A stretch of DNA of 64,000 bases. It comes from Clostridia bacterium (GTDB lineage Bacteria > Bacillota > Clostridia > Acetivibrionales > DSM-2933). Every line of letters begins with the position of its first letter. Position 1 is the stretch's first letter. This document shows positions 1 through 8,300 of the stretch, in pieces. Below the pieces are notes generated by a model, which saw nothing but the letters and a program-made list of their open reading frames with translations, did not search any database and was not told the DNA's origin. The stretch covers positions 92,575 through 156,574 of the forward strand of contig JAOAEJ010000095.1 of the NCBI GenBank assembly GCA_026416815.1, written 5' to 3'. Made by a program: the position numbers and the translations under genes.

Positions 1-267
1 CATTCCCGGAGTATCAATCACCTCAAGTTTTAATCCAGCTGCTTCGTACCATCCTCTAGAAACCTCCACAGTGGTTCCCGGATAATTGGATACCGTAACA
101 TAGGCTCCTGTCAGGCTGTTAAAAATAACACTTTTTCCTACATTAGGATTTCCTATTAAGGCAACCTTTTTCGGCACAACCGTTGAATTGCTTCCATTTT
201 GCTGCTTAAAACTAAGCCTTGATTTTACCTTATCAAATAATGACTGTTTATTCTGACAACAATCCAT
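1..267 (-). CDS. feoB: FeoB ferrous iron transporter, N-terminal part (runs off window)
   Basis: Only the first 89 codons are inside the window; the gene continues past position 1. The protein has the FeoB G-domain start: the G1 P-loop GNPNVGKS at residues 39-46, the switch region with NYPGTT near 61-66, and the G3 motif DTPG at 85-88. FeoB proteins couple this GTPase to a polytopic membrane domain importing Fe(II). The ATG at 267 follows a GGGGGG ribosome binding site. A promoter and two Fur-box palindromes lie upstream, so repression by iron-loaded Fur is expected. The short Cys-containing leader before the G domain (MDCCQNK) may bind metal, which is inference. Confidence 0.93.
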   Translation of the reverse strand, partial: MDCCQNKQSLFDKVKSRLSFKQQNGSNSTVVPKKVALIGNPNVGKSVIFNSLTGAYVTVSNYPGTTVEVSRGWYEAAGLKLEVIDTPGM

Positions 268-283
268 ATAAATACCCCCCAAA

Positions 284-298
284 TGATAATCATTATCA
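284..298 (-). promoter_or_regulatory. Fur box, proximal to feoB
   Basis: TGATAATCATTATCA is a perfect 7-1-7 inverted repeat of the Firmicute Fur type. It lies 16 bases upstream of the feoB start and downstream of the predicted -10, where bound Fur would block transcription. Confidence 0.85.
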
Positions 299-333
299 AT
301 ATATACTAAAAAAATTTTCCTTTTACTTGCTTT

Positions 334-362
334 ATTATAGAGTATATTCCAAAATAAATCAA
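334..362 (-). promoter_or_regulatory. Predicted sigma-A promoter of feoB
   Basis: Read on the minus strand: TTGATT, a 17-base spacer, then TATAAT. It sits between the two Fur boxes. Confidence 0.7.
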
Positions 363-369
363 TAGATAT

Positions 370-384
370 TGATAATTGTTATCA
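370..384 (-). promoter_or_regulatory. Second Fur box, upstream of the feoB -35
   Basis: TGATAATTGTTATCA is a second 7-1-7 palindrome, 8 bases beyond the -35 hexamer. Two sites bracketing one promoter suggest cooperative Fur repression (inference). Confidence 0.75.
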
Positions 385-452
385 ATAATTTTACATTAGA
401 GGGTGTAATACTGCTACTGCACTGTGCCCAATACAAAAATACATATAAAAAA

Positions 453-492
453 CGATAAAGGTTTTATACTGTAAAGGTATAAATCTTTATCG
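453..492. terminator. Stem-loop downstream of the amidase gene
   Basis: CGATAAAG pairs with CTTTATCG and the stem extends inward through AU-rich pairs around a short loop. It lies ~150 bases 3' of the amidase gene and has no strong U-run, so a terminator role is only possible. Confidence 0.35.
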
Positions 493-566
493 CACATATG
501 TTGGAGTTGTGTAAGGCGATTTTTTAAATGTTTATTGAATAATACAATATTTATTATCCGTAACTA

Positions 567-620
567 TATAATTGCGATAATCTAATTTTTCCTTGCAATA
601 TCATTATCGCAATTTATATA
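567..620 (+). repeat. Family-1 MITE-like repeat, partial copy (one hairpin)
   Basis: ATTGCGATAAT ... ATTATCGCAAT inverted repeat around a T-rich loop, ending in ATTTATATA. It matches one half of the ~125-bp element seen complete at 5302, 15143 and 52646; the second hairpin is missing here. Confidence 0.8.
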
Positions 621-646
621 TTACTTTATTTACATACAAACAGGCC

Positions 647-1690
647 TTATATCTCCTTTAATGCAGTTAATATAGCCTCCTTTAAGGCTTCTGCAGACTT
701 TTGCCTATAAGAAGGTGCGCTTAACTTTTCAAGCTCACCTTTATTTGTCATATAGCCTACCTCCGCTATGACAGCCGGCATATTTGCTGTCCTCAGTACG
801 GCAAGATTCGGTCTGGAAATTATCCCTAAGTCATTTACATTCAATCCTTCGGTCAACTCATTCTGTACTATTGTAGCAAATCTCCACGGAGTAAGCTTTC
901 CCTTCGATTTATCCGAACTAGGATAATACAGAGTCATGCTGCCCGTTGTCTTTGAATGCCCAGCATTATTGTGTATGCTCACCAGCAAATCAGCATTTAC
1001 GTTATTAGCCAGCGCCGATCTTGCGTAGAGACTCAAAGTTGTGTCATCGTCTCTTGTCATGTAGGTTCGAATACCTTCATCCTTTAGCAGCTTATTAAGC
1101 CTCAGTGCCATATCAAGATTCAAGTCCTTTTCCGCTATACCCCCATAAAGAGCACCTGTTTCCTTCCCACCATGCCCAGCATCAATAACTACTATAAAAT
1201 CTCTCTCTTTCTCTCCTCTAGAGACCTTTGTTTCTTTATAGCTGTTAACGAGTAATACCGATCTATTTGTACCATCCCATCTCACTTCACAGTTTAATGC
1301 TTCTCCCACGAACATTATAGGAACCATTACTGTACCGTTCAGAAGAACCGGTGCTACATCCATAAGTTTACTCTTCCCATTAACACTATAGTAATTATTA
1401 CCTATTGTCATACCGACCCTTGTATTTCCCTTTGTTATCTTTATATTGCCACTCTTAGGGTACCAGTCTAATTTTGCTCCCAGCTTAGTAAGCGTGGCTC
1501 TTGCAGGTACCAAAGTTCTCCCGTTTACGATGATAGGTTCCCTTCCACCACTTAACCTCTGACCATTTATAATTATATTAATTTTTTTTGCCTGTGTAGT
1601 TTTTTGGCTAAACGACGACGCAGCATTAACCGGACCAACAGCCGTCGCCGCAATAACAGCTGCCAAAACTAATGTCAATATCTTCTTCAT
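647..1690 (-). CDS. Secreted N-acetylmuramoyl-L-alanine amidase with stalk domain
   Basis: A cell-wall hydrolase expected to cleave the MurNAc-L-alanine bond of peptidoglycan outside the cell. The N-terminus is a signal peptide (MKKILTLVLAAVIAA). A copper-amine-oxidase-N (stalk) domain follows, with the repeated pattern VNGRTLVPAR ... LNGTVMVPIMFVGEAL. The C-terminal half is an Amidase_3 zinc domain: IDAGHGGKETGA (Zn His), a Glu in IAEKDLNLDMA, SIHNNAGHS (Zn His) and AEVGYMTN (catalytic Glu). The start at 1690 is preceded by GGGAGGG; an ATG 12 bases upstream overlaps that site and is rejected. The stalk domain recurs at 33352 and 35870. Confidence 0.93.
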   Translation of the reverse strand: MKKILTLVLAAVIAATAVGPVNAASSFSQKTTQAKKINIIINGQRLSGGREPIIVNGRTLVPARATLTKLGAKLDWYPKSGNIKITKGNTRVGMTIGNNYYSVNGKSKLMDVAPVLLNGTVMVPIMFVGEALNCEVRWDGTNRSVLLVNSYKETKVSRGEKERDFIVVIDAGHGGKETGALYGGIAEKDLNLDMALRLNKLLKDEGIRTYMTRDDDTTLSLYARSALANNVNADLLVSIHNNAGHSKTTGSMTLYYPSSDKSKGKLTPWRFATIVQNELTEGLNVNDLGIISRPNLAVLRTANMPAVIAEVGYMTNKGELEKLSAPSYRQKSAEALKEAILTALKEI

Positions 1691-1882
1691 ATTCCCTCCC
1701 ATATAAAAAGTTATTACTATTATTGTTTACATAATATTTCGTTATTGTCAACGAAAATCCTTTATGTAATTTTTGCTATAGGCCATTATCAGCTTCTAAT
1801 GGTGAGTAAATAGAATTGATATAAATAAGAGGATAGGCCTAAACCTACCCTCTAAATATAGAGTTTGTACATTATTTTTAAA

Positions 1883-2173
1883 CTACCCTTTAAATTTTCT
1901 CCTAATAGGCGGAAAAACCCAAAAGCCTAGTACCATACTTATGAGACATGCCGAAATACCAGTAAAGGCTGGCATAAAAGTAAAGTATAGCTCCTTTAAC
2001 GATATATCCCCATAGCTTCTGGCAATACCCAACGACTTAAAAATGAAGTATGTAAAGAAAAAAGCAATACCTGATAATTGAAATATAAAGTGCCGCCTTA
2101 ATAGGTTCAATATAGACCCGGATATTAAGACCACAACAAATACTGCTATGGAATACCACCATACATCATTCAT
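1883..2173 (-). CDS. Small membrane protein, unrecognised
   Basis: A 96-residue protein that I do not recognise. It is mostly hydrophobic, with three likely membrane helices (about residues 5-24, 32-50 and 66-90) and a basic C-terminus (RRKFKG). A weak AGATGG precedes the ATG. It lies alone between the amidase and the 3D-domain gene on the same strand with ~150-base gaps. No motif suggests a function. Confidence 0.6.
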   Translation of the reverse strand: MNDVWWYSIAVFVVVLISGSILNLLRRHFIFQLSGIAFFFTYFIFKSLGIARSYGDISLKELYFTFMPAFTGISACLISMVLGFWVFPPIRRKFKG

Positions 2174-2330
2174 GTTACCATCTTCTTTCGTAAATTATTT
2201 TACATATATTGTAATATATGTAAAATAATTATACAACACTTTTTTGTATTGTTCTTTTTAAATAACAGCTTGAAGGATTCTTTACGTTAATTTATGGCTC
2301 TCACAACTATTCCATGTTCTCATATCTGAA

Positions 2331-3026
2331 TTATTCAGGGTATACAACCCTTACCTTCACTTTCTGGCTTCCGAACTTCTCCATTTCATAAAAAGCCGAT
2401 TCCCCAAAAAAGACATCTAAAATTTTTCCTTTTACCTTGCTGCCAGTATCCTCGGCAATATACCATTTGTCAAGGTGTGAATACTTTTCGGGAAATTTTA
2501 TGTACACTTTGCTGCCTAAAGGAATTACATCGGGGTCAACAGCTATTGTCCTCCCTTTAACAGCCTTTTTGCCGCTGAAAGTAATACCATAGGCAGGGTG
2601 GGAAGGATATTTTCCACAGCTTTCATAGGATAAGTCATAGGATGTAGCTATGAAATCATCGAATTCAATCGACCCATTCACAGCCCTAAGTAGCGCATTT
2701 TGCAGATTAAAATAAAATACCCTCTTCGTTAGATCCTCCAAAACGTTAAGCTTTTGGACTTCCAATTTCGGCATTTTACTCACAGCGACAGCTTGTACAA
2801 CTGCAGAACTTTTCTCCTTAGGTTTAGGGCTGTTTTTAACTGCCTTTTCAGAGCTTTTCTTTTCAGAGCTTTTCTTTTCAGGAGCTTTTATGCTTATAGG
2901 CTTGTTATTATCCTCGGAATTTGCCTTGATTTCCTTTACCACAATTGCGATTAAAAAAGCATTAATGGCAACTATTTGCACCAGCACAATACTAAGAAGA
3001 CGAAAGGATGTAATTTTCAGCTTCAT
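2331..3026 (-). CDS. Membrane-anchored 3D-domain protein (probable peptidoglycan-active)
   Basis: One N-terminal membrane anchor (about residues 5-28) is followed by a Lys/Ser/Pro-rich linker with a short EKKSS repeat. The C-terminal 3D domain has its three conserved aspartates in AVDPDVIPLGS, IAEDTGSKVKG and KILDVFFG. The 3D domain is the double-psi barrel of MltA, YocH and YabE, linked to peptidoglycan cleavage at the cell surface. The start chosen (3026) has GGGG 8 bases upstream; the longer reading frame begins 36 bases earlier without one. The substrate is not shown. Confidence 0.82.
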   Translation of the reverse strand: MKLKITSFRLLSIVLVQIVAINAFLIAIVVKEIKANSEDNNKPISIKAPEKKSSEKKSSEKAVKNSPKPKEKSSAVVQAVAVSKMPKLEVQKLNVLEDLTKRVFYFNLQNALLRAVNGSIEFDDFIATSYDLSYESCGKYPSHPAYGITFSGKKAVKGRTIAVDPDVIPLGSKVYIKFPEKYSHLDKWYIAEDTGSKVKGKILDVFFGESAFYEMEKFGSQKVKVRVVYPE

Positions 3027-3085
3027 ATAAATACCCCAACACTTTATACTTTTGTTAATCACAATATATAGATAGCAAAATGGTT

Positions 3086-3610
3086 TTAAATCCTTAAAAG
3101 TTTCCTTAGTTTTTGGTTGTAATACTGTACAAATAAAGTATACACATAATCATATAATAAGAACACAACTTGAAAGCCTGCAATTATAGCCCACCACGGG
3201 AGCCATTGAGGCGGTTTTATAGCAAAAAGCTCTTTTACAAGCTGTATTGAAGCATATAGGCACACATTGAAATAGATAATCTTTAGAACATATTCAAGAA
3301 CAATATTGCCTAGCCTTTCGGTATAGAACTTAACAATCCCATATAAGCCAAAAAAGGCTATATAAGGCACTATACGTATCTTATTCTGGATAATAAGCAG
3401 TGACAGCATACTCGATGATATATAGAAAACCCACCCGGTTTTTATACCGAATTCAATTACTATGACAGCTGTAAAAAATGAACTCAAAGCATACAGCGCC
3501 AGTTTATTGGTAGGTGCAATAGAAGCTATGAATAAGGTTATTACTGTTAGTGCAATCAGTATGCCGCTCAGACTTAATCTCTTGGTAGCTGAAGAACCGT
3601 GACCACTCAT
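3086..3610 (-). CDS. Polytopic membrane protein, unrecognised
   Basis: A 174-residue protein with about five or six hydrophobic helices, a short polar N-terminus (MSGHGSSATKR) and a basic C-terminus (NQKLRKLLRI). The size and helix pattern resemble small transporter S-components, but no family motif is visible, so this stays a description. It is 60 bases from the 3D-domain gene on the same strand and may share its transcript. Confidence 0.65.
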   Translation of the reverse strand: MSGHGSSATKRLSLSGILIALTVITLFIASIAPTNKLALYALSSFFTAVIVIEFGIKTGWVFYISSSMLSLLIIQNKIRIVPYIAFFGLYGIVKFYTERLGNIVLEYVLKIIYFNVCLYASIQLVKELFAIKPPQWLPWWAIIAGFQVVFLLYDYVYTLFVQYYNQKLRKLLRI

Positions 3611-3652
3611 ATTTTTTACAACCCCGCAAACCCTATTATTACCTTAAAAAGC

Positions 3653-3766
3653 TTAGTCCAGCTGCCTTGTAACGAAATTTGTTTCTGGCAGCAAGGTACA
3701 ACAATCAAGGAAGTGCATTTTTAACATTTAGAATATCTGGAAATTTGTAATGTTAAAAAGCACTAA
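3653..3766 (-). repeat. Family-2 MITE-like repeat, copy 1
   Basis: ~114 bp ending in TTAGTCC / GCACTAA. On the minus strand it reads TTAGTGC-TTTTTAACATTACAA ... GTTAAAAATGCACTTCC, then a second hairpin CCTTGCTGCCAGAAAC ... GTTACAAGG. It matches the copies at 14679, 21759 and 48571. Confidence 0.85.
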
Positions 3767-4381
3767 TCAGCAGCATTCAATAATGTCGCCTCCACAGCAT
3801 TCACACATCGAATCGGAGCACCATAAACATGTGCACATGTCACAAAAACTCGGCCCGCTTCCATACCCTCTCCTGTAGGCAGTGCCTCTATATGAATTGT
3901 TGGCGGTATTCAATCTATTTAAGGTATCCCTGTATTCAAAATTTGAAGGGTCCATGTTAACTGCGGTCTGTATATGGGAATAGGCTTCATCATACCAACC
4001 CTTACGCAGGAATATAAGCCCCTTGCAATAGTACCATGGAGCGGTACGGTCAGTTATTTTTTCAAGCATATCTTCGGCAGCGCCTACATTACCGCTCTGA
4101 ATATAACTTTTTATCTGACTATAAAGACCTCCGGCATCGTGGCTGCTTGCTCCACCTTGGTTGCCTCCCCATTGTTTGGACCCACGGCTAACATTGGTAT
4201 TTTTCATTAAATAATCATAGGCCTGATTGATCTCCCTGAGTTTATCTTCTGCCAGACTGGATAAAGGATTATCCATATACTGATCGGGGTGATATTTTTT
4301 TACCAACTCCCTGTATGCCTTTTTAATTTCATCCTCACTTGCCCCTTCTTTTATTCCCAAAACTTCATATGGATTTCTCAA
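3767..4381 (-). CDS. DnaJ-like J-domain protein with a cysteine-rich tail
   Basis: Residues 1-62 are a J domain (NPYEVLGIKEGASEDEIKKA) with the Hsp70-stimulating HPD motif at 31-33. A TPR-like helical region follows (AEDMLEKITDRTAPWYYCKG and beyond). The last ~25 residues carry nine cysteines in CDMCTCLWCSDSMCECCGG ... ECC. The zinc-finger and client domains of true DnaJ are absent, so it is a specialised co-chaperone. Translation starts at TTG within the last codons of the DUF5685 gene (17-base overlap), which indicates translational coupling. The tail may bind Zn or Fe-S; that is inference. Confidence 0.85.
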   Translation of the reverse strand: MRNPYEVLGIKEGASEDEIKKAYRELVKKYHPDQYMDNPLSSLAEDKLREINQAYDYLMKNTNVSRGSKQWGGNQGGASSHDAGGLYSQIKSYIQSGNVGAAEDMLEKITDRTAPWYYCKGLIFLRKGWYDEAYSHIQTAVNMDPSNFEYRDTLNRLNTANNSYRGTAYRRGYGSGPSFCDMCTCLWCSDSMCECCGGDIIECC

Positions 4382-5252
4382 CTTTTCTACAACTCCCTAT
4401 CTTTAAAATTTGCTCTGTTTTCTTTAGCATTCCCATATAAATAATATTTTCTAAAATACCTGAATTATTTTTAATATTAAGCAGTTCAAAAGACCTTGCA
4501 ATCTGACTTAAGGTTTGTGTCAGGTTAAACTCAACCTTATCCTTTATCCTTGACTTAAACGAATCAACATCTTCGCCCAAATAGTTATATTGGTAAATAA
4601 ACGGGTTATAAGCTTTTTTCTTTATATCCTTTTCTATGTCATCATAGGCATCTATAATATAAATCCATTTCCCTATGTTGTAACCTATCCACCGCATTAT
4701 TTCCTCAGTCTTACTGTCCTTACAAAAACACTTATCTGCAGTTATCTCCTCCATTAGCTTTGCAAAAGGCTCAGCAGCCTTATCCATAGAGCTGCACTTT
4801 TCTCTCTCTATTTTTGATAGCTCTTGCAGTCTCTTTTCTATTATATCACATTTTTCAAAATATTTCTTATGCAGCTTTTTGTAGCTTGTTTTAAATAGGA
4901 GCATCGCAGCAGCGGACAAAACAGATTTCTCATCCCGCCAGTTATCTTCCAGATTATAATACGCAAGTATAACATTCATGTCTGAGGCATAATCAATCAA
5001 GTCATTATTTCTTATAACAAAGCTTTTCTTTGTAGGGTGAGCGATACACCTTTCTTTTTTTATGCTCACTTTATCATCCAGCATGGATGATAAAAGTAGA
5101 GCCAAAAACGTCGAGTCATAATTTAGTGTCATTCGCAGAATATTCCCATGCCTTTTAGCTATAGACTTGCATACCCCACAGTAGTATGCCCTGAAAATTT
5201 CAAATTCGCGTATTTTCAATTCAGGCTTTTCGGGTAAAATGTATCCAAACAT
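4365..5252 (-). CDS. DUF5685 family protein
   Basis: A 295-residue, largely helical cytosolic protein opening MFGYILPEKPELKIREFE, then an AYYCGVCKSIAKRHG motif characteristic of the DUF5685 family. The CxxC motif, a later C(I)AHP and CFCKDSK suggest possible metal binding. Function is unknown. It is the first gene of a two-gene unit with the overlapping J-domain protein, whose Cys-rich tail makes shared cofactor or folding work plausible (inference). Its GAGGTGA ribosome site is 10 bases from the ATG. Confidence 0.78.
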   Translation of the reverse strand: MFGYILPEKPELKIREFEIFRAYYCGVCKSIAKRHGNILRMTLNYDSTFLALLLSSMLDDKVSIKKERCIAHPTKKSFVIRNNDLIDYASDMNVILAYYNLEDNWRDEKSVLSAAAMLLFKTSYKKLHKKYFEKCDIIEKRLQELSKIEREKCSSMDKAAEPFAKLMEEITADKCFCKDSKTEEIMRWIGYNIGKWIYIIDAYDDIEKDIKKKAYNPFIYQYNYLGEDVDSFKSRIKDKVEFNLTQTLSQIARSFELLNIKNNSGILENIIYMGMLKKTEQILKIGSCRKVEKSI

Positions 5253-5301
5253 TAGTTATTATCACCTCATAAAGTATAGCTTTCTTAAGAAATAGTTTAT
5301 C

Positions 5302-5421
5302 TATATAAATTGCAAAAAGAATATACAACGAAGTTCTCCCTAAATCTTTTTTGCAATTTGTTACCTTAAGTTATATTGCGATAATCAAATTTTTCCTTGT
5401 ACTATCATTATCGCAATTTAT
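5302..5421 (+). repeat. Family-1 MITE-like repeat, full copy
   Basis: Ends in TATAAATTGC / GCAATTTAT. Two hairpins: ATTGCAAAAAG ... CTTTTTTGCAAT, then after GTTACCTTAAGTTAT, ATTGCGATAAT ... ATTATCGCAAT. It occupies most of the 350-base gap upstream of the DUF815 gene; I see no gene in that gap. Confidence 0.88.
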
Positions 5422-5603
5422 CTACTAGCGCTCGCTTATTCATAATATTAACATACCTATGTGGTTTTTGAAAACGTTATATAAAATACACTTGAGTCTA
5501 TGAAACTTAGTTGTCTCCGACAATCTAAACATTTCTGCCCTTGTATGTTATAATATAAGCAAAAAGAAATGAAATTTTCACACATGTAAGGAGACTCAAA
5601 ATA

Positions 5604-6974
5604 ATGAACAAGCATAATTATAGTGGGATGGAAAAGGCTGAGCTAGCATTGAACGCATTATGTATTTATAGAAACCTGTTGGCAGACGATGTGATAAGCA
5701 GCTTAAACACCCTTATCAAATATATTAATAAAAGTGAAATCAAATTAAATAATGCAATTGAATACTATTCAGATTTCTTTCATAAACTGTCTAAGTCCTC
5801 ACCTACTCTGTCTTTGCCGAGCTATATAGTTAGTAAAATACTTTTTGATGAAAACCCCTTTTCTTTAGGTTGTGAACGTACAAGTATCGAGACAATTGAG
5901 CCGTTTCTTTTAAAATCTGCGACAAATGATCTGGTGTGTCTTCAAACAGTTGCTAGCATTATACCCCAAGAGATTAAATCCAGCATATTAAAAAACTGCT
6001 CCTATGATTTTGAATCGGAAATAGTACATAACCTTCCAATTTGGCACTCCCATACCAACTTAACGCCCCTTTCCGAAAACTGCTACAGTCCAAGTAATGC
6101 TATAATGAAGGCCTTTTCAAACTCTAACAGTTGGGGGGATTGCATTAATGTTCTGGCGCAATTCCATAATCAGCATGGCTGTGGTATGTTCGCACATTAT
6201 AAAGCTTTTATATGGAACAGCTTTGGAAGTTTACCCCACCTACAAGGTGTGGAAATTCCCGACCCTATAAAGCTATCCGATTTAGTAGACTATGAAGCCG
6301 AGCGTTTGGATGTTATTAATAATACCCTTAAGTTTATAAACGGCTGTCCTGCTAATAATGTTCTCCTATATGGCGATAGAGGCACTGGAAAATCTTCTAC
6401 AGTAAAGGCAATATTGAATGAATATCATGAACTTGGCCTTCGAATTATTGAAGTGCCCAAGAGACATTTAATGGATTTCCCTAGAATAATTAGTGAGTTA
6501 AAGCATAGAAACCTGAAGTTTATTATTTTCATAGATGATTTGTCCTTTGAAGATGCTGATGAGAATTATACAGCACTCAAGGCTATACTTGAAGGAGGGG
6601 TAGAAAGTAAGCCAAGTAACGTGCTTATATATGCAACCTCAAACCGTCGCCACTTAATTAAAGAAAAATTCAGTGATAGAGCAGGCCTTCAATCAAGTAA
6701 CCATGATGATGAAGTCCGCGCTGCAGATACCATACAGGAAAAGCTTTCACTGGCAGATAGATTCGGTATAACAGTTGTCTTTTCGTCTCCCAATAAGCGC
6801 AAATATCTTGAAATAGTAGAAGGAATTGCTTTGAAGCGTGGTATTAATATTGAAAAAGAAGTACTACATAGGGAAGCCTTGAAGTGGGAACTATGGTATA
6901 ACGGTCGCTCTCCAAGGACTGCCCGGCAATTTGTAGATTGGCTGGAAGGTCAGATTACTGTAAATCGCTCCTAA
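5604..6974 (+). CDS. DUF815 family AAA+ ATPase
   Basis: A 456-residue protein. The N-terminal ~220 residues are helical and not recognised. The C-terminal half is an AAA+ module: Walker A GDRGTGKSS at 257-265, Walker B FIDDLSF at 309-315, a sensor-1-like YATSNRRHL segment and a C-terminal lid. This matches DUF815, a widespread ATPase family of unclear role. An AAGGAGA site precedes the ATG. It is the only plus-strand gene in the first 22 kb, and its 3' end overlaps the convergent pgsA gene by 20 bases, so antisense overlap is possible. Confidence 0.88.
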   Translation: MNKHNYSGMEKAELALNALCIYRNLLADDVISSLNTLIKYINKSEIKLNNAIEYYSDFFHKLSKSSPTLSLPSYIVSKILFDENPFSLGCERTSIETIEPFLLKSATNDLVCLQTVASIIPQEIKSSILKNCSYDFESEIVHNLPIWHSHTNLTPLSENCYSPSNAIMKAFSNSNSWGDCINVLAQFHNQHGCGMFAHYKAFIWNSFGSLPHLQGVEIPDPIKLSDLVDYEAERLDVINNTLKFINGCPANNVLLYGDRGTGKSSTVKAILNEYHELGLRIIEVPKRHLMDFPRIISELKHRNLKFIIFIDDLSFEDADENYTALKAILEGGVESKPSNVLIYATSNRRHLIKEKFSDRAGLQSSNHDDEVRAADTIQEKLSLADRFGITVVFSSPNKRKYLEIVEGIALKRGINIEKEVLHREALKWELWYNGRSPRTARQFVDWLEGQITVNRS

Positions 6975-7497
6975 TCTGCCTATAGGTAAGGGAGTACATG
7001 AAAAATGCAAACAGGTTTGCTATAACAGCGATTGCAACAAATATATTAATCATAATATCGGTATATGGGTTAGTTAGCTTCTCTACTTTCATAACTATTG
7101 TCATTAGTATGGCAAAAAAGAATATAACTGTAGCCATTTTACCGTACCAATCGGCAGCTACTACCGTTTTTTGCTTTTTATATAAAAGTATACTCCCTGC
7201 TATCATGAACACTTCCTTAGCGATTACAATAATCAAAACAGGGTAAGGAATTAACTTCTTATTGGTAAGGACTATAAGCGCAGTTATCTGCATAAGCTTA
7301 TCTGCCATAGGGTCGGCCAGCTTCCCCCATGAAGTTATCATATTGAACTTCCTTGCTATATATCCGTCCAGGATATCAGTAATACCACCAGCTAAAAATA
7401 GCAAAATTGCCATGTAGTACTCTTCCCGGTTAAGGTAATATCCTAAAATAGGGACAATCAAAAACCTTACTCCCGTGAGAATATTGGGTATGTTCAC
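6955..7497 (-). CDS. pgsA: CDP-diacylglycerol-glycerol-3-phosphate 3-phosphatidyltransferase
   Basis: Makes phosphatidylglycerophosphate from CDP-diacylglycerol and glycerol-3-phosphate, the committed step to phosphatidylglycerol. The CDP-alcohol phosphotransferase signature DGx2ARx8Gx3Dx3D is complete: DGYIARKFNMITSWGKLADPMAD. There are five or six membrane helices and a length (180 residues) typical of PgsA. The start is GTG, a few bases after GGTGAG. The gene converges on and overlaps the DUF815 gene. Confidence 0.9.
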   Translation of the reverse strand: MNIPNILTGVRFLIVPILGYYLNREEYYMAILLFLAGGITDILDGYIARKFNMITSWGKLADPMADKLMQITALIVLTNKKLIPYPVLIIVIAKEVFMIAGSILLYKKQKTVVAADWYGKMATVIFFFAILMTIVMKVEKLTNPYTDIMINIFVAIAVIANLFAFFMYSLTYRQIRSDLQ

Positions 7498-7702
7498 CGA
7501 CTCACCGCCTATCAGTTTTAAAGTAGTATTAGTTTAACATATTTTATAATTCTATTGCAATGCGTTCAGAAAATATTTACATATTAGTATTATCATATTA
7601 TATTTGAAAGTAAATTATAAACATAGCTGTATAACTGGAGACTAATATTTTCTATAATTCTGTAAAAATTATAGATAGTTTAAAAAGCCCTAATAATCAC
7701 AA

Positions 7703-7724
7703 ATCCGGGGCTATACTCCCGGAT
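7703..7724 (-). terminator. Hairpin downstream of the thioesterase gene
   Basis: ATCCGGG pairs with CCCGGAT around an 8-base loop, 46 bases past the thioesterase stop. The U-run is imperfect. Confidence 0.45.
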
Positions 7725-7769
7725 CTGCTTATACTTAAATATTTTGTTCAAATATAGTCTGTATTATTC

Positions 7770-8195
7770 TCATTGCGACTGTTCATAAGCCATATACAGC
7801 AATTGGTATATCTCTGGTGAATGTTTCTTGAGGTTTACGGGCTTCAATTCCCTGGTTGTCCATGCATGTGATGTCTCTCCCATTGCCAGCAAGGTTCCCG
7901 AACCTTTTCTATAAACCTCATAGTAAAATACTATCCTTGTATATGTAAACTGTTTTATGCTTGTTACAATTACTACTTCATCCTCATAACGCGCTGCACT
8001 TTTAAAGCTGCACTTCAATTCAATAAGTGGCAGGAGGATTCCTTGAGCTTCCATCTGAGAATAGGTCATGCCCATAGTTTTTATAAAGTCTGTTCTGCCC
8101 GCCTCAAACCAAATAGGATAATTAGAGTGGTGAACAATTCCCATCTGGTCTGTTTCTGCATATCGCACAACAAAACTAGTTTCGGATTTCAACAT
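7770..8195 (-). CDS. YbgC/FadM-type acyl-CoA thioesterase
   Basis: A 141-residue hot-dog-fold protein. The opening FVVRYAETDQMGIVHHSNYP carries the family's active-site Asp (in AETDQMG) and the HHSNY motif of 4-hydroxybenzoyl-CoA/YbgC thioesterases. It should hydrolyse short acyl-CoA or acyl-ACP esters in the cytosol; the substrate cannot be told. AGGGG precedes the ATG. It lies ~100 bases beyond pfkA on the same strand. Confidence 0.87.
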   Translation of the reverse strand: MLKSETSFVVRYAETDQMGIVHHSNYPIWFEAGRTDFIKTMGMTYSQMEAQGILLPLIELKCSFKSAARYEDEVVIVTSIKQFTYTRIVFYYEVYRKGSGTLLAMGETSHAWTTRELKPVNLKKHSPEIYQLLYMAYEQSQ

Positions 8196-8300
8196 AATAT
8201 CCCCTCATAAAACATAGTAATGTTAAATAATTATTGTAAATTAAATAGCTTAAACTTTAAACAATAAATCTGCATAAAATAAAGCGTGAACAAAAGTATA

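Noticed and set aside
5470..5490. cre-like TGAAAACGTTATAT upstream of the DUF815 gene
   Set aside because: Only half of the palindrome is good and the gene has no metabolic link; chance is likely in AT-rich DNA.
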